A stretch of 64,000 bases of DNA from Pseudomonas mendocina (GTDB lineage Bacteria > Pseudomonadota > Gammaproteobacteria > Pseudomonadales > Pseudomonadaceae). Positions 32,441 to 41,827 of the stretch are shown in pieces (position 1 is the first letter of the stretch; every line of letters begins with the position of its first letter). The notes under the pieces were generated by a model. That model was not told where the DNA came from, made no database searches, and was given only the letters and a program-made list of their open reading frames with translations. The DNA lies in the NCBI GenBank assembly GCA_037482215.1, contig CP148074.1, forward strand, positions 2,170,001-2,234,000, in the 5' to 3' direction. Position numbers and translations under genes: made by a program.

Positions 32441-33385
32441 ATGGCCGGTCCTATCCGCGCACCAGGTCACCCCAACGTAAGTTCTACCAGTACGGTCGGA
32501 TTTATTCCGGCCATCTGGTCGGGCAAGTTGGTCGAGAAACTCTACGCCGCCACTGTCTTCGGTGAGATCGCAAACACCGATTACGAGGGCGAGATCAAGC
32601 AGAAGGGCGATACCGTCGAAATCCGCACGGTGCCCAATATTGTCATCAAGGACTACCAGATCGGTGGCGGCCTCACCTACGAGAAACCGACGTCCGATAA
32701 GGTGACCTTGCAGATCGATCAGGCGAAGTACTTTGCCTTTGAGGTCAACGACGTTGATGCCTACCAGGCTGACATCAAGCTCATGGACGAGTTTTCCAAT
32801 GACGGTGGCGAGCAGATGAAAATCGCCATCGACACAAGCTTGCTGGGTAAACATTACTCCGATGCGCACGCCGAAAACTCCGGCGGTAACGCGGGTGCAA
32901 AGAGTGGTGGTTTCAACTTGGGGGCCGCAGGCGATCCCGTGGTGGTCACAAAAGCCACAGTCCTGGATCTGCTCGTCGACTGCGCGACCGTACTGGATGA
33001 GCAGAACGTCCCGGAAACAGGTCGTTGGATCATTCTGCCGGCCTGGATGTCCGGCATGTTGAAAAAGTCCGACTTGCGAGATGCGGGCATCATGGGCGAC
33101 GCCCAATCGGTGATCCGTAATGGCAAGCTGGGTGTACTGGACCGTTTTACGGTCTACAACAGCAATAACCTGTCGGTGGTGAATGATGTTGCTGCCGGCA
33201 ATAAGAAGTGCACCCACATCCAGTTCGGTCATAAGAAGGCACTGACTTTCGCCAGCCAAATGACCCAGATGGAGACCCTACCGAACCCGAGCGACTTCGG
33301 GAAATTGGTGCGCGGTCTGAACGTCTACGGCTCCAAGTGCATCGACTCGAAAGCGCTTGGTCATCTCTACGCCACCAAGGGCTGA
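32441..33385 (+). CDS. Major capsid protein
   Basis: A 314-aa protein. Segments such as GFIPAIWSGKLVEKLYAATVFGEIANTDYEG, KGDTVEIRTVPNIVIKDYQ and FALEV-like FAFEVNDVDAYQ with a C-terminal CTHIQFGHKKALTFASQM match HK97-fold coat proteins of phages. It has an AGGAG site and follows the scaffold. Confidence 0.9.
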   Translation: MAGPIRAPGHPNVSSTSTVGFIPAIWSGKLVEKLYAATVFGEIANTDYEGEIKQKGDTVEIRTVPNIVIKDYQIGGGLTYEKPTSDKVTLQIDQAKYFAFEVNDVDAYQADIKLMDEFSNDGGEQMKIAIDTSLLGKHYSDAHAENSGGNAGAKSGGFNLGAAGDPVVVTKATVLDLLVDCATVLDEQNVPETGRWIILPAWMSGMLKKSDLRDAGIMGDAQSVIRNGKLGVLDRFTVYNSNNLSVVNDVAAGNKKCTHIQFGHKKALTFASQMTQMETLPNPSDFGKLVRGLNVYGSKCIDSKALGHLYATKG

Positions 33386-33438
33386 GCCCGCTTCGGGAGT
33401 CGTCCTCGGGGCGGCTCTCGTTAACTTGGAGTGAATCC

Positions 33439-33924
33439 ATGTACGAGCAAGAATTGATTGCTGCGGTGAAGGCCGCGAAGACCAAGGACGAGCTGGAAAT
33501 TTTGGTGAAGCAAGAGCTGGGCATCGACTTGGACAAACGCCGCAAGCTGGAGGATCTGCGGGGTGACATTCTAGCCGGTCTGGGGGCCGTCCTGGAAAAC
33601 GTGCATCAGGAGCCGAATAGCTCCGAGGATTCGCAGCTCAATGGCCAAACAAATCAGGCCACAGGGCAAGAGCAGGAGGGCGCCGTACTGACCGAGCCGC
33701 AAACGCCAGTAACGGTGGTGGCTGAGGCTCCGATGGTTGGCCAGCCCGAGCCTACGAACAGTCTGTTGGACGAGGCAGAGCTGCCCGAGTTGGAAGAAGA
33801 GGGCGGTGAGTGGGAACTGGAGGAAACTGCACCGGCTAACCGCCTGCTGCGCAACCGAGAGAACGGCCGCGAGTTTATCTGGACCCCTGAGCTGGCAAAG
33901 CTTAGCCACATGGAAGAGGTCTAA
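33439..33924 (+). CDS. Acidic head-associated protein
   Basis: A 161-aa protein starting MYEQELIAAVKAAKTKDELEILV with GGAG seven bases upstream. The central part is a long acidic, glutamine-rich linker (ELPELEEEGGEWELEET) and it ends FIWTPELAKLSHMEEV. Function is unknown; a head or neck role is suggested by position. Confidence 0.7.
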   Translation: MYEQELIAAVKAAKTKDELEILVKQELGIDLDKRRKLEDLRGDILAGLGAVLENVHQEPNSSEDSQLNGQTNQATGQEQEGAVLTEPQTPVTVVAEAPMVGQPEPTNSLLDEAELPELEEEGGEWELEETAPANRLLRNRENGREFIWTPELAKLSHMEEV

Positions 33925-33927
33925 AGA

Positions 33928-34599
33928 ATGACTGTGACTGTGGGAGATGTCCTGCGGCGTGCACGGACGATCTTGCAGGAGCGTAGCAAGGACGGTACGC
34001 GCTGGACTAACAAGGAGCTGCTCGACTGGCTAAATGAGGCGTACAGCGTTGTGATCGGTATTCGCCCTGGTGCGAATACTGTGACCGCAGAAGTTACTTG
34101 TGTCGCAGGAACCCGGCAGACCATTCCGAGCGGGCACGAGCGCCTGCTGTCTGTGTTGCACAACACTGCTCAGCAGGCCAAAGGGCTAGTCATAACCCCC
34201 ATTCTGCGTGCTGAGCTGAATGCCATGCGTCCGCGCTGGCATGGCGAAACGCCCAGCATAGCCATCGAGCACTATGTATTTGAGGAGGATGAGCCGCGAA
34301 TCTTTTACGTCTACCCGCCTTCAGCAACTGGGGCGAAGGTGCTGGTCAGTTGTTCGGCTGTGCCGACACCACATGCTGTAGCGCAAGCCTCGACCGACTC
34401 GACTGAGGCAATTCGGCTTCCGGATACCTACGGGCCGATCCTGCTGGACCTTGTGCTGGCGAGAGCCTTCACCAAGGACGCGGAGGGCGGTGCTAACCAG
34501 GCTCGCGCCAACTCGCATCTACAGGCCGCCCAGAGCGCACTCGGGCTCAAACTCCAGGGTGATGGAGCCGCTAGCCCTAACGCAGAGAGCGCGCAATGA
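33928..34599 (+). CDS. Head-tail adaptor-like protein
   Basis: A 223-aa protein. TVGDVLRRARTILQERSKDGTRWTNKELLDWLNEAYSVV is typical of podovirus adaptor proteins (DUF6682-like), followed by a beta-rich part with YVFEEDEPRIFYVYPP and a helical end. It would sit between portal and nozzle. It overlaps the next gene (ATGA). Confidence 0.75.
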   Translation: MTVTVGDVLRRARTILQERSKDGTRWTNKELLDWLNEAYSVVIGIRPGANTVTAEVTCVAGTRQTIPSGHERLLSVLHNTAQQAKGLVITPILRAELNAMRPRWHGETPSIAIEHYVFEEDEPRIFYVYPPSATGAKVLVSCSAVPTPHAVAQASTDSTEAIRLPDTYGPILLDLVLARAFTKDAEGGANQARANSHLQAAQSALGLKLQGDGAASPNAESAQ

Positions 34600-35156
34600 A
34601 TATCAATGACCTGATTGACCAGTTGCAGCCAGACTTTCCGGGCTGCCCGCGAGCAACTCTGCGGGACATGCTGCGCTGGGCACAGCGTGAGCTGTGCAGT
34701 GAGGGGAACGTGTGGGTGCACAGCGATGGACTTGCTGTTGTGGCTGCCCAATCCGACTCTCCGGCGATTGAGATCCCGCCCGGAGCCGATGTTCTGCGAA
34801 TTTTTTGGCTGAGGGACGCCGGTCGAGAGCTGGCTCCGGGGGATGCGTTCTGGCAACCGACTGCCAGTACCGTGGAGTTTCGCCATCCGCCTACGAGCGA
34901 TGAACTGGACGGGGCGCTCGTTTGCCAGCCGATCCTGGGTCGCGATATGCCCGCCGAACTGCTTGGGCGTTGGTCGGAGGTTCTGATTCATGGTGCTAAG
35001 TATCGGCTGTTCAGTATGCCGCAGCCATGGCGCGACTTGGCGCTAAGCGACTTCCACAACCGGTATTTCGTGGCTGCTCAGGCTGACGCTAGGCATCTGG
35101 CCTTAACCGGACACCAACAAGGAAACCTGCGTATGCAGGTGCCGCGTTTCCTGTAA
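34596..35156 (+). CDS. Neck/tail structural protein
   Basis: A 186-aa protein beginning NINDLIDQLQPDFPGCPRATLRDMLRWAQRELCSEGNVW. The N-terminal helices echo the preceding adaptor (LLDWLNEAYS) and the second half has LLGRWSEVLIHGAKYRLFSMP. Probably a neck component; not further assigned. Confidence 0.7.
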   Translation: MNINDLIDQLQPDFPGCPRATLRDMLRWAQRELCSEGNVWVHSDGLAVVAAQSDSPAIEIPPGADVLRIFWLRDAGRELAPGDAFWQPTASTVEFRHPPTSDELDGALVCQPILGRDMPAELLGRWSEVLIHGAKYRLFSMPQPWRDLALSDFHNRYFVAAQADARHLALTGHQQGNLRMQVPRFL

Positions 35157-35198
35157 CGGTTTTTCAAACACCCAAAATCTAGCCCGGGAGGGCCGATT

Positions 35199-35627
35199 AT
35201 GTCTGCTGCGTCTAACTACCTTGAATCTGCTCTGCTTGAGCACTTCCGTGGCACTCAGCTGCCGTTACCCTCTAACTTCTTTGTCGCACTGCACACGGCT
35301 GATCCGACCGATGCTGCTCTGAAAACTGAGGTAAGTGCTGCGGTTTGGCCTTCGTATGTCCGCCAATCTGTAGGCACACCGCTGTCATCTGCGTGGACGG
35401 CCTCCGCCGACGAAGCTGGTGGTGGGAAACAAATCACCAACGCCAATACCTTGAATTTCCCGGCGAATAACGGTGCTACCTCTGTTCAAGTTACTCATTT
35501 CTCTATCTGGGATTCGGGTAGTAGCGGAAATATGTGGGCACACGCCCCGCTGACAGCGCCCAAGACTATCGACCCAACCGATATATTTTCGGCCATCCCT
35601 GGCGCTTTGCGTCTGATCTCCCGCTAA
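35199..35627 (+). CDS. Tail fibre-associated virion protein
   Basis: A 142-aa protein: NYLESALLEHFRGTQLPLPSNFFVALHTADPTDA… VTHFSIWDSGSSGNMWAHAPL. This pattern (LE..LL.H.....Y.P......AL....P...) belongs to a phage family often labelled tail fibre protein. AGGAGGG-like ribosome site upstream. It opens the fibre gene block. Confidence 0.75.
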   Translation: MSAASNYLESALLEHFRGTQLPLPSNFFVALHTADPTDAALKTEVSAAVWPSYVRQSVGTPLSSAWTASADEAGGGKQITNANTLNFPANNGATSVQVTHFSIWDSGSSGNMWAHAPLTAPKTIDPTDIFSAIPGALRLISR

Positions 35628-35637
35628 GGGGTATCCC

Positions 35638-36783
35638 GTGCGCCTGAACGGTTCCGCACTCAATGAGCGCAGGCTCAATGCTGGTAGGAGAGTGCCTGTC
35701 CTTGGCTCGGGACAGGCACTGTTCAGCGTCTCAACCGAGATACTGGCAAGGCGAGTCGTCCACGGTACTGGCGCAGCGGTAAAGCTTCTTGCGGGGGACT
35801 TTCTGGCGAGTGCTGTGCGCCGGACGACGGGCGAGTGGGTCACTCTTGTCAATGCAACTCTTATCGAGACAGTGGCCCGTAATGGAAGCGGCGAGGCCGT
35901 ATTCAATCTTGCGGCTGATCTTTTCTACTCTCGGACAGTTCTAGGCTCCGGCTTTGCGGTGTTTGGCCTAGAGATGCTGGGCCATGTCGGCATAGTTTTC
36001 ATCGAAGGTGAAGCGTTCATTCGACCGATGCAGGTTGAGATGACATCGGCCAAGCGCGTGATGGTGTTGGGGGCTGCTGATATTGCCGTTGGCGGTTCTC
36101 TGATGCCCTCGGCAATTCGACTAAGCGTTGTTGAGCTTGTGCCATCACATCTCACTGGTGATTTAGAGGCCTCGCATATTGATGCGGCAGGCGTACGGCA
36201 CATTGGCTTCTCGGGGGGCACTCCACTGGAGTTGGACCTACAGGATTCAGGAATGCTTCGGCAGGCCTTCGTCGGCTCTCTTGACTTTGAACTGCTGGGC
36301 TCTGGTAGCGGCTCTCTGATTAAGCCAACCCTGGCGGGGGCTGCGGAGTTCGGAGTGCAAGTGCTTGGAGGTTTCCATGCCATCCGGCCGATTAGCGGCT
36401 TAGCGGTGCTGGAACAGCACATGGTGACTGACGGTGCGGTGATTGTGCGCGGTGAAGGTATAGCCGTGCTGTCTCTGCTCACATTCGGTACTGGCTATAA
36501 GCGCACGTATCCAGACTTAGAGGCAACGATCGTTCGAATAGACAGCTCAATGAGTGGTACCCGAGTGATAACTAGCTCTGGGGCAGCAGTGACTGAGCTG
36601 GAGGCTTTGGGCGTTGGTGTGCGCCGACGTGTAGGCAGAGGCACAGCGGTGTTTGATTTTCTCGGAGAGTCCGATAGCTACATCAACCCGAATGCCTTTG
36701 ATCCAACGGAAGAAATCTTTTCTCGGTTGGTAATACCGCGAAATTTTGTGCGTCTGCCGGCCATCCGCGAATGGAGACGATGA
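35638..36783 (+). CDS. Virion protein built of G-x-G/A beta repeats
   Basis: A 381-aa protein from GTG 35638 with AAGGGG upstream. Units such as LGSGQALFSVST, HGTGAAVKLLAG, NGSGEAVFNLAA, LGSGFAVFGLEM and RGTAVFDFLGE recur about every 33-36 residues, so it is probably a solenoid or repeated beta-hairpin structure. The C-terminal 30 residues (FDPTEEIFSRLVIPRNF) differ. Likely part of the tail or fibre base; family not recognised. Confidence 0.7.
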   Translation: MRLNGSALNERRLNAGRRVPVLGSGQALFSVSTEILARRVVHGTGAAVKLLAGDFLASAVRRTTGEWVTLVNATLIETVARNGSGEAVFNLAADLFYSRTVLGSGFAVFGLEMLGHVGIVFIEGEAFIRPMQVEMTSAKRVMVLGAADIAVGGSLMPSAIRLSVVELVPSHLTGDLEASHIDAAGVRHIGFSGGTPLELDLQDSGMLRQAFVGSLDFELLGSGSGSLIKPTLAGAAEFGVQVLGGFHAIRPISGLAVLEQHMVTDGAVIVRGEGIAVLSLLTFGTGYKRTYPDLEATIVRIDSSMSGTRVITSSGAAVTELEALGVGVRRRVGRGTAVFDFLGESDSYINPNAFDPTEEIFSRLVIPRNFVRLPAIREWRR

Positions 36784-37065
36784 ATGAAATTAGGGACCTT
36801 TACTAAACAGCCGTCAGAGCGGCTGAGCAAGTCGATTGTGTACGACGAGGCTTTGGACGAAGGCGACGAGATCGCAGTTGTGATGTCCTGTTTGGTTGAT
36901 AGCGCAGATCTAGCGGTGGTGCCGACCTTGGTCGACGGCAACCGGGTGCGGCTTTGGGTCAGTTCAGGTGTTGACGGTGCCATATACAAGATCACCGTCA
37001 GGGTGCAAACCGCTGGCGGTGAAATTTTCGAGGACGAATTGTTCTGTAGGGTACGAGAAGTATGA
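36784..37065 (+). CDS. Small beta-rich tail/fibre adaptor protein
   Basis: A 93-aa protein: GTFTKQPSERLSKSIVYDEALDEGDEIAVV…VSSGVDGAIYKITVRVQTAGGEIFEDEL. An Ig-like domain of phage fibre-attachment proteins is likely. It starts immediately after the repeat protein and overlaps the next gene. Confidence 0.72.
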   Translation: MKLGTFTKQPSERLSKSIVYDEALDEGDEIAVVMSCLVDSADLAVVPTLVDGNRVRLWVSSGVDGAIYKITVRVQTAGGEIFEDELFCRVREV

Positions 37066-38249
37066 CGCAGCGATATATCAACAATTACGCCTCTGCCTTA
37101 GTGGGTGACGTTTCGGTTGGGGATGCTCTGCTGGTCGTTGCCAGTTCGGCTGGGCTACCTGTACTAGCTGCTGGGGATCATTTCTTGCTAACGCTCATCA
37201 AGCAGGATGGCAATGGTAACGAGACGGCCTGGGAGGTCGTCAAGGTGACCTCATGGAACGGAACTACCCTAACAATATCGCGTGCTCAAGAGGGTACAAA
37301 GGCAAGGCTCTGGCTGGATGGCTCGCTGATCGAGGCCAGGCTGACTGCGGGTGGAATGGATGGTAAGCAGGATCTGATTGCCCTCAGCACTGCCGGGCAG
37401 TTCTACGCTGGAGATAAGACATGGCGTGATCTTTCTAGCGCAGTACTGGCTGTGATTTTGTCTGGATTACAGACCGGTGCGAATTCCCCTATCAGTGCAA
37501 CTGATGGCTTGCTTGCCGGTATTGCCAAATTACAGGCTCAGATTAGCGCTCGTGCACCGCTGGCATCGGCATCTCTAACCGGTACTCCTACAGCACCGAC
37601 CCCTGCACTGGGGACAAACACCAACCAGATTGCAACTATGGCCGCGGTACAGGCTGCAATTGCTGCTTTGGTCAGCTCATCACCTGCAGCATTGGACACA
37701 CTCAAAGAGCTGGCTGCTGCGTTAGGAAACGACCCCAATTTCGCGACAACCATGGTTAATGCTCTGGCTGGGAAGCTTGGTATCAGCGCCAACGCAGTAT
37801 CAGCAAGCAAGTTGGTGGCTGCGCGCACAATATCCCTGGTTGGCGATGTGATTGGATCGATCAGTACTGATCTATCCGGAAACGTCAGTATGGCCACCTC
37901 CATGAATGATTCTGGATGGCTGACTCCGACGCTGGTGAACTCATTCACCCTCAGTGGCATGGCAGAGCCGCTGCGATTTCGTAGATTTGGGGGGCGGGGG
38001 ACATTGATGGGGCAGTTTAAGCGTGTAGATGCTCCGACTTTTGGCTTGCAAGCGATGACGCTTCCGGCGGGTTATCGCCCTGACAAATATGTTCCGATTA
38101 TCTGCACCGTGTACTCAGACAATCTCCAATGGAAGCTTGGAGATCTCGCCCTTAGCACTGATGGGCGTCTTACTATAGGTCTTCTCGGTGTTCCTGCTAG
38201 CGCCAATGCATCTTGGGCATTTTGTGCGAGTTACGAGGTGGCTTCATGA
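37062..38249 (+). CDS. Tail fibre protein
   Basis: A 395-aa protein. The N-terminal attachment part (NNYASALVGDVSVGDALLVV, ETAWEVVKVTSWNGTTLTISRAQEGT) is followed by the fibre-shaft motif ALDTLKELAAALGNDPNFATTMVNAL found in many phage fibres, and a receptor-type C terminus. It overlaps a chaperone-like gene, the usual fibre/chaperone pairing. Confidence 0.88.
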   Translation: MTQRYINNYASALVGDVSVGDALLVVASSAGLPVLAAGDHFLLTLIKQDGNGNETAWEVVKVTSWNGTTLTISRAQEGTKARLWLDGSLIEARLTAGGMDGKQDLIALSTAGQFYAGDKTWRDLSSAVLAVILSGLQTGANSPISATDGLLAGIAKLQAQISARAPLASASLTGTPTAPTPALGTNTNQIATMAAVQAAIAALVSSSPAALDTLKELAAALGNDPNFATTMVNALAGKLGISANAVSASKLVAARTISLVGDVIGSISTDLSGNVSMATSMNDSGWLTPTLVNSFTLSGMAEPLRFRRFGGRGTLMGQFKRVDAPTFGLQAMTLPAGYRPDKYVPIICTVYSDNLQWKLGDLALSTDGRLTIGLLGVPASANASWAFCASYEVAS

Positions 38250-38629
38250 GATTCGAACTGGACAGCACCGGTCGCTTCCTCTGTGACTGCCCTGATAAGA
38301 ATGTTGTGTTGACGAATTGGTCCTCCACTCGGCCCCTCCAGCCTTGTGACTCGCCTCGCAAACTAGGCCCACGCCTCGAAACCGGCGAGTGGGTAGGGCA
38401 GTGGGTTGATGATGGGGCAAAGCTGCAACCAGTCGACCCAGTCGCCGAACGGCTTTGGCGTGACAGCGAACTGACAAGAGCCGACAAAGCGATTTGGGCT
38501 CAGGAAGACCTGGGGCTGGACTCAACCGCTTGGCGGGCCTACCGGGTGCAATTGAGGGATTGGCCGCAATCTGCTCTGTTCCCCAATCCAACCCATCGAC
38601 CCAAGCCCCCAGCTGGTAGTTTTGTATGA
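38246..38629 (+). CDS. Tail fibre assembly chaperone-like protein
   Basis: A 127-aa protein. The end WRDSELTRADKAIWAQEDLGLDS…YRVQLRDWPQSALFPNPTHRPKPP follows the W…L…R…RDWP…P…RP.P pattern of phage tail-fibre assembly proteins. The start overlaps the fibre stop (ATGA); an earlier ATG at 38213 has no ribosome site. Confidence 0.82.
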   Translation: MRFELDSTGRFLCDCPDKNVVLTNWSSTRPLQPCDSPRKLGPRLETGEWVGQWVDDGAKLQPVDPVAERLWRDSELTRADKAIWAQEDLGLDSTAWRAYRVQLRDWPQSALFPNPTHRPKPPAGSFV

Positions 38630-40251
38630 AGCTGGCCCTGGCTGCTTTCCGTGGTGAAATTCCAATTGCAGATGAGCGTTTATTGCCTGATCAGAATGCT
38701 CAGGTTGCACGTAACGTATATCTGCGTCGCGGAACCCTGAAGCCTGAGCGTGCGCCTGCAAAATTAGCTGGTCTTCCCAGTGTTATCGCTCCATCGACTC
38801 TGTATCGCTACCCAGGCGGGAATAATGGTGCAGGTTATTGGCTGGTATGGGGGGGAGGAAAACAGGTCAGTGTGATCAAGTCTTTGCTGGCAAATGATGC
38901 ATGGAGCAGAGTTTATTGGACTGGTGATGGTTACCCAAAGATGGGCGGGATCGGTCAGATCACTTCTGGCAGTGGCCCATACCCGAGTAGCAGTTTTCGC
39001 TTAGGAGTGCCGGTTCCTGCCGAGTCACCAGTTGTCTCGGTTCCAGGTGACCGGGTTGAACAGGACAAGCAGCCACTTACTGCTGTGCAGGCCAGCTATG
39101 TCGTGACGCTCATTAGCCGGTTTGGTGAAGAGGGCCCGCCATGCCTGCCAAGCAATCCTGCCATTCGTTGGGATATGGTCAGTGGTGCCCCCGCAGGTGG
39201 TGATCTAGTGCTGGCGTTGCCGGGGGTCCCAAGTGGACCACATGACATAGTAAGCAAGCGTATTTATCGCGCAGAGTCAGCTGGCGTATTTCAAGAGGTG
39301 GCCACCGTTGCGGCTGCACTGGGTACATACACGGATAACGTGTATAGCGAGTCCATGGGGGTATCGCTGCCATCGCTGGAGTGGGATATGCCTGACGATC
39401 GCCTGATCGGGCTTACGGCGTTGCCAGGCGGATTCATGGCCGGCTTCTTTGAAAACACTCTGTGTTTCAGTGAAGCATACATGCCTCACGCTTGGCCGGT
39501 TTCCTACCAGATAGCCATTCCCGAGACCATTGTAGGCATCGCTGCTGTGGCTGGAGGTCTAGTAGTGGTTACCAATGGGCGCCCACATTTGATCAGCGGG
39601 TCATCACCGGCTGGTATGGCTGACTCGTTACTCGATGAGCTTCAGCCCTGTGTCTCCAGGCGGTCACTTGTAGATATGGGTGAATACGCTGTTTATGCAT
39701 CGCCGAGTGGTTTGGTGGCCATAGGCGGAGGTGAGGCTCAGCTGTTAACTTCGCAGATGATTTCAAAGGAACAGTGGCAAGCGCTTAAGCCTGAAACAAT
39801 TCATGCATACCGTTATGACGGGCGCTACTTGGCCTTCTATCAAGGCGGCTGCTTTTCTTTCACACCTGGCGATGGCTTCGAGTTCTACGACGTGAACGCC
39901 TCGGGTGGCTACTTCGATCTGGACAAGGACACGCTGTGCTTGATCCAGGGAAACAGCATTGTCGGCTGGGGGAAGGGGGCAGCTATGACAATGCGATGGC
40001 GCTCCAAGATATACGAGGTTTCACCCAGTTCAGGGGGGTTCTCCTGCGCCAAAGTAATTGCACGCGACTACCCGGTGACGCTACGTCTGCTGGCCGACGG
40101 AGAGGTTGCCGCTGAGCTGGAGATCGAAGATAAGCGTCTAGTACGCCTACCTCCGGGGTATGTAGATTCCCGCGACTGGGAAATTGAAGTCGAGGGCACC
40201 TGTGAGGTGCAGTCGATTCAAGTAGCAACCTCGGCTTCCGAGATTGTGTAA
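38626..40251 (+). CDS. Large tail (nozzle-like) structural protein
   Basis: A 541-aa beta-rich protein opening LALAAFRGEIPIADERLLPDQNAQVARNVYLRRGTLKPER, a start I associate with podoviral tail proteins. Repeated blade-like segments (FFENTLCFSEAYMPHAW, VVTNGRPHLISGSSP, YASPSGLVAIGG) suggest a beta-propeller. It probably forms the tail nozzle or hub. Assignment is by pattern. Confidence 0.75.
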   Translation: MKLALAAFRGEIPIADERLLPDQNAQVARNVYLRRGTLKPERAPAKLAGLPSVIAPSTLYRYPGGNNGAGYWLVWGGGKQVSVIKSLLANDAWSRVYWTGDGYPKMGGIGQITSGSGPYPSSSFRLGVPVPAESPVVSVPGDRVEQDKQPLTAVQASYVVTLISRFGEEGPPCLPSNPAIRWDMVSGAPAGGDLVLALPGVPSGPHDIVSKRIYRAESAGVFQEVATVAAALGTYTDNVYSESMGVSLPSLEWDMPDDRLIGLTALPGGFMAGFFENTLCFSEAYMPHAWPVSYQIAIPETIVGIAAVAGGLVVVTNGRPHLISGSSPAGMADSLLDELQPCVSRRSLVDMGEYAVYASPSGLVAIGGGEAQLLTSQMISKEQWQALKPETIHAYRYDGRYLAFYQGGCFSFTPGDGFEFYDVNASGGYFDLDKDTLCLIQGNSIVGWGKGAAMTMRWRSKIYEVSPSSGGFSCAKVIARDYPVTLRLLADGEVAAELEIEDKRLVRLPPGYVDSRDWEIEVEGTCEVQSIQVATSASEIV

Positions 40252-40271
40252 CTGCTTGCCGTGAGGCACCT

Positions 40272-41483
40272 ATGACAAACAAGAGAACTACGCTACCGCC
40301 GCTGCCGCCTGGAGTTCCGTCCGAGCTTCGCCCGCTTTTCCAGGCACTTAAGGAAATTATCGAAACTGGCGAGGGTATGAGGGGCGACAAGCTTGATCGC
40401 AAGCTGACCGTGGGCGATATGCTGGATGGCGGTTTGGCCAAGCTGCGCATCCCTGGGAACCCAGATGGTGGACTGATCCCAAGTACACCGCTTCCGGACA
40501 TGTCGATGCCGCCTGCACCGACTGGATTTTCAGCAGATGGTAGCTTTTTTGGCATGGTGCATCTGAGCTGGGATACGCCACAGGAAATCTACAACAACCA
40601 TGCATTTACCAATATCTATCGCTCCGAGGTCGATAACATCGGACAGGCCAAGATCATTGGCCGGGAAGCGGGGATGTTCTACAGCGACAAGGTGCGTGAC
40701 GACGTCGTGAGCGTCGACAATCCTCTGGACATGCCAGGCTTCTTCTACTGGGTTTCTTTCACAAGCACCTCAAATGTTGAGGGACCACCGAATTCGCCCA
40801 ATGGCACATTCGCCAAGCCACTGCCTGACGCTAAGTATTTATTGGGCCAGCTGTCTGGCCAACTGGGTGAGTCCGAGCTTGAGCAAGCGCTGCGCAGTCG
40901 CTTGGACGGTTTTGGATCAAGTATTCAGCAACAAGCCGAAGCCGTTAAGGGATTGTCGGCTCAGTTCACTCTCAAACTGGACGTGAATGGCTATGTCTCA
41001 GGCTTCGGTGCAGCCAATGATGGTAAGACAGCCGACTTTGCAGTACTAGCTGACCGGTTTTGGATTGCAAGGCCAGGAGCTAAAAGCTCAGCAGTGAAGC
41101 CGTTTATGGTGGTCGATGGAAAGGTGTACATCGACAGTGCATTTATCCGCGAGGCCTCTATTCAAGAGGGGCAACTGGGACCAATCACGTTCGGCAAGTT
41201 ATTCGATGCTACAGGTAGGCCGGTCACCACTCTGGCGGGGAAGTTGCGAGCAGACATGCTTGATGTTGATAGCTTAAGGGTCGGTGATGCCAATATTGCG
41301 GGCGTTCTCAAGTCCAGCCAGACAGGGGCGAACGGGCGACCACGCTGGGCTCTAGACAAGAATGGTGGTCTGGAGTTGAACAGTGCCGGTACAAGTGGCC
41401 GGATGGAGGTACGTGAGAACGTCATCAAGGTATTTGATGGAAACGGCGTTAAGCGGGTACAGCTAGGGAACTTGACCGTATGA
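40272..41483 (+). CDS. Tail tip/fibre protein with lambda J-like C-terminal domain
   Basis: A 403-aa protein. A fibronectin-III-like domain (residues about 80-180: PPAPTGFSADGSFFGMVHLSW…NIYRSEVDN) is followed by helices. Then comes LKLDVNGYVSGFGAANDGKTADFAVLADRFWIARPG… KPFMVVDGKVYIDSAFIREASI, the DUF1983-type segment found at the end of lambda J-like central fibres. Finding it in a short-tailed phage suggests fibre-module exchange with siphoviruses. Followed by two smaller coupled genes. Confidence 0.82.
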   Translation: MTNKRTTLPPLPPGVPSELRPLFQALKEIIETGEGMRGDKLDRKLTVGDMLDGGLAKLRIPGNPDGGLIPSTPLPDMSMPPAPTGFSADGSFFGMVHLSWDTPQEIYNNHAFTNIYRSEVDNIGQAKIIGREAGMFYSDKVRDDVVSVDNPLDMPGFFYWVSFTSTSNVEGPPNSPNGTFAKPLPDAKYLLGQLSGQLGESELEQALRSRLDGFGSSIQQQAEAVKGLSAQFTLKLDVNGYVSGFGAANDGKTADFAVLADRFWIARPGAKSSAVKPFMVVDGKVYIDSAFIREASIQEGQLGPITFGKLFDATGRPVTTLAGKLRADMLDVDSLRVGDANIAGVLKSSQTGANGRPRWALDKNGGLELNSAGTSGRMEVRENVIKVFDGNGVKRVQLGNLTV

Positions 41484-41827
41484 GCTACGGGCTGCTCATT
41501 CGTGATGCAACTGGCCGAGAGATCATCAATTCCGAAACGTTTACCGTTCGGCAGGTCGACACCATTGTGCTGTCGGGGGGCATTACGTCCGAGGTTTTGC
41601 GTTTCCAAGCTGTGAATGCTGCCGCCGGCATGTTCGCTGTAGCCGCTCCGGCAACTGAGCTCATGTCAACATGGATCTACGACGGTCGCTACGGTGCTCA
41701 GGGGCACTTCGTGGGAACCGACATTCCGGCGATCAGGGTTGGTGACGGTTTTATCGAGCTTTTTCCTCCTATGTGGGGTGGCACATATATGCGTGACGTC
41801 ATCATTTATTTGTTCGCCAATTTATGA
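41480..41827 (+). CDS. Small tip protein with YGL(x)n domain
   Basis: A 115-aa protein starting SYGLLIRDATGREIINSETFTVRQV. The opening motif resembles that of the next protein (DYYGFFARGEAGNLIIGPDHPVLARYF), as in tip proteins of lambda-like phages where Y-G-[LF] modules recur. Beta-rich, probably receptor-proximal. Confidence 0.68.
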   Translation: MSYGLLIRDATGREIINSETFTVRQVDTIVLSGGITSEVLRFQAVNAAAGMFAVAAPATELMSTWIYDGRYGAQGHFVGTDIPAIRVGDGFIELFPPMWGGTYMRDVIIYLFANL

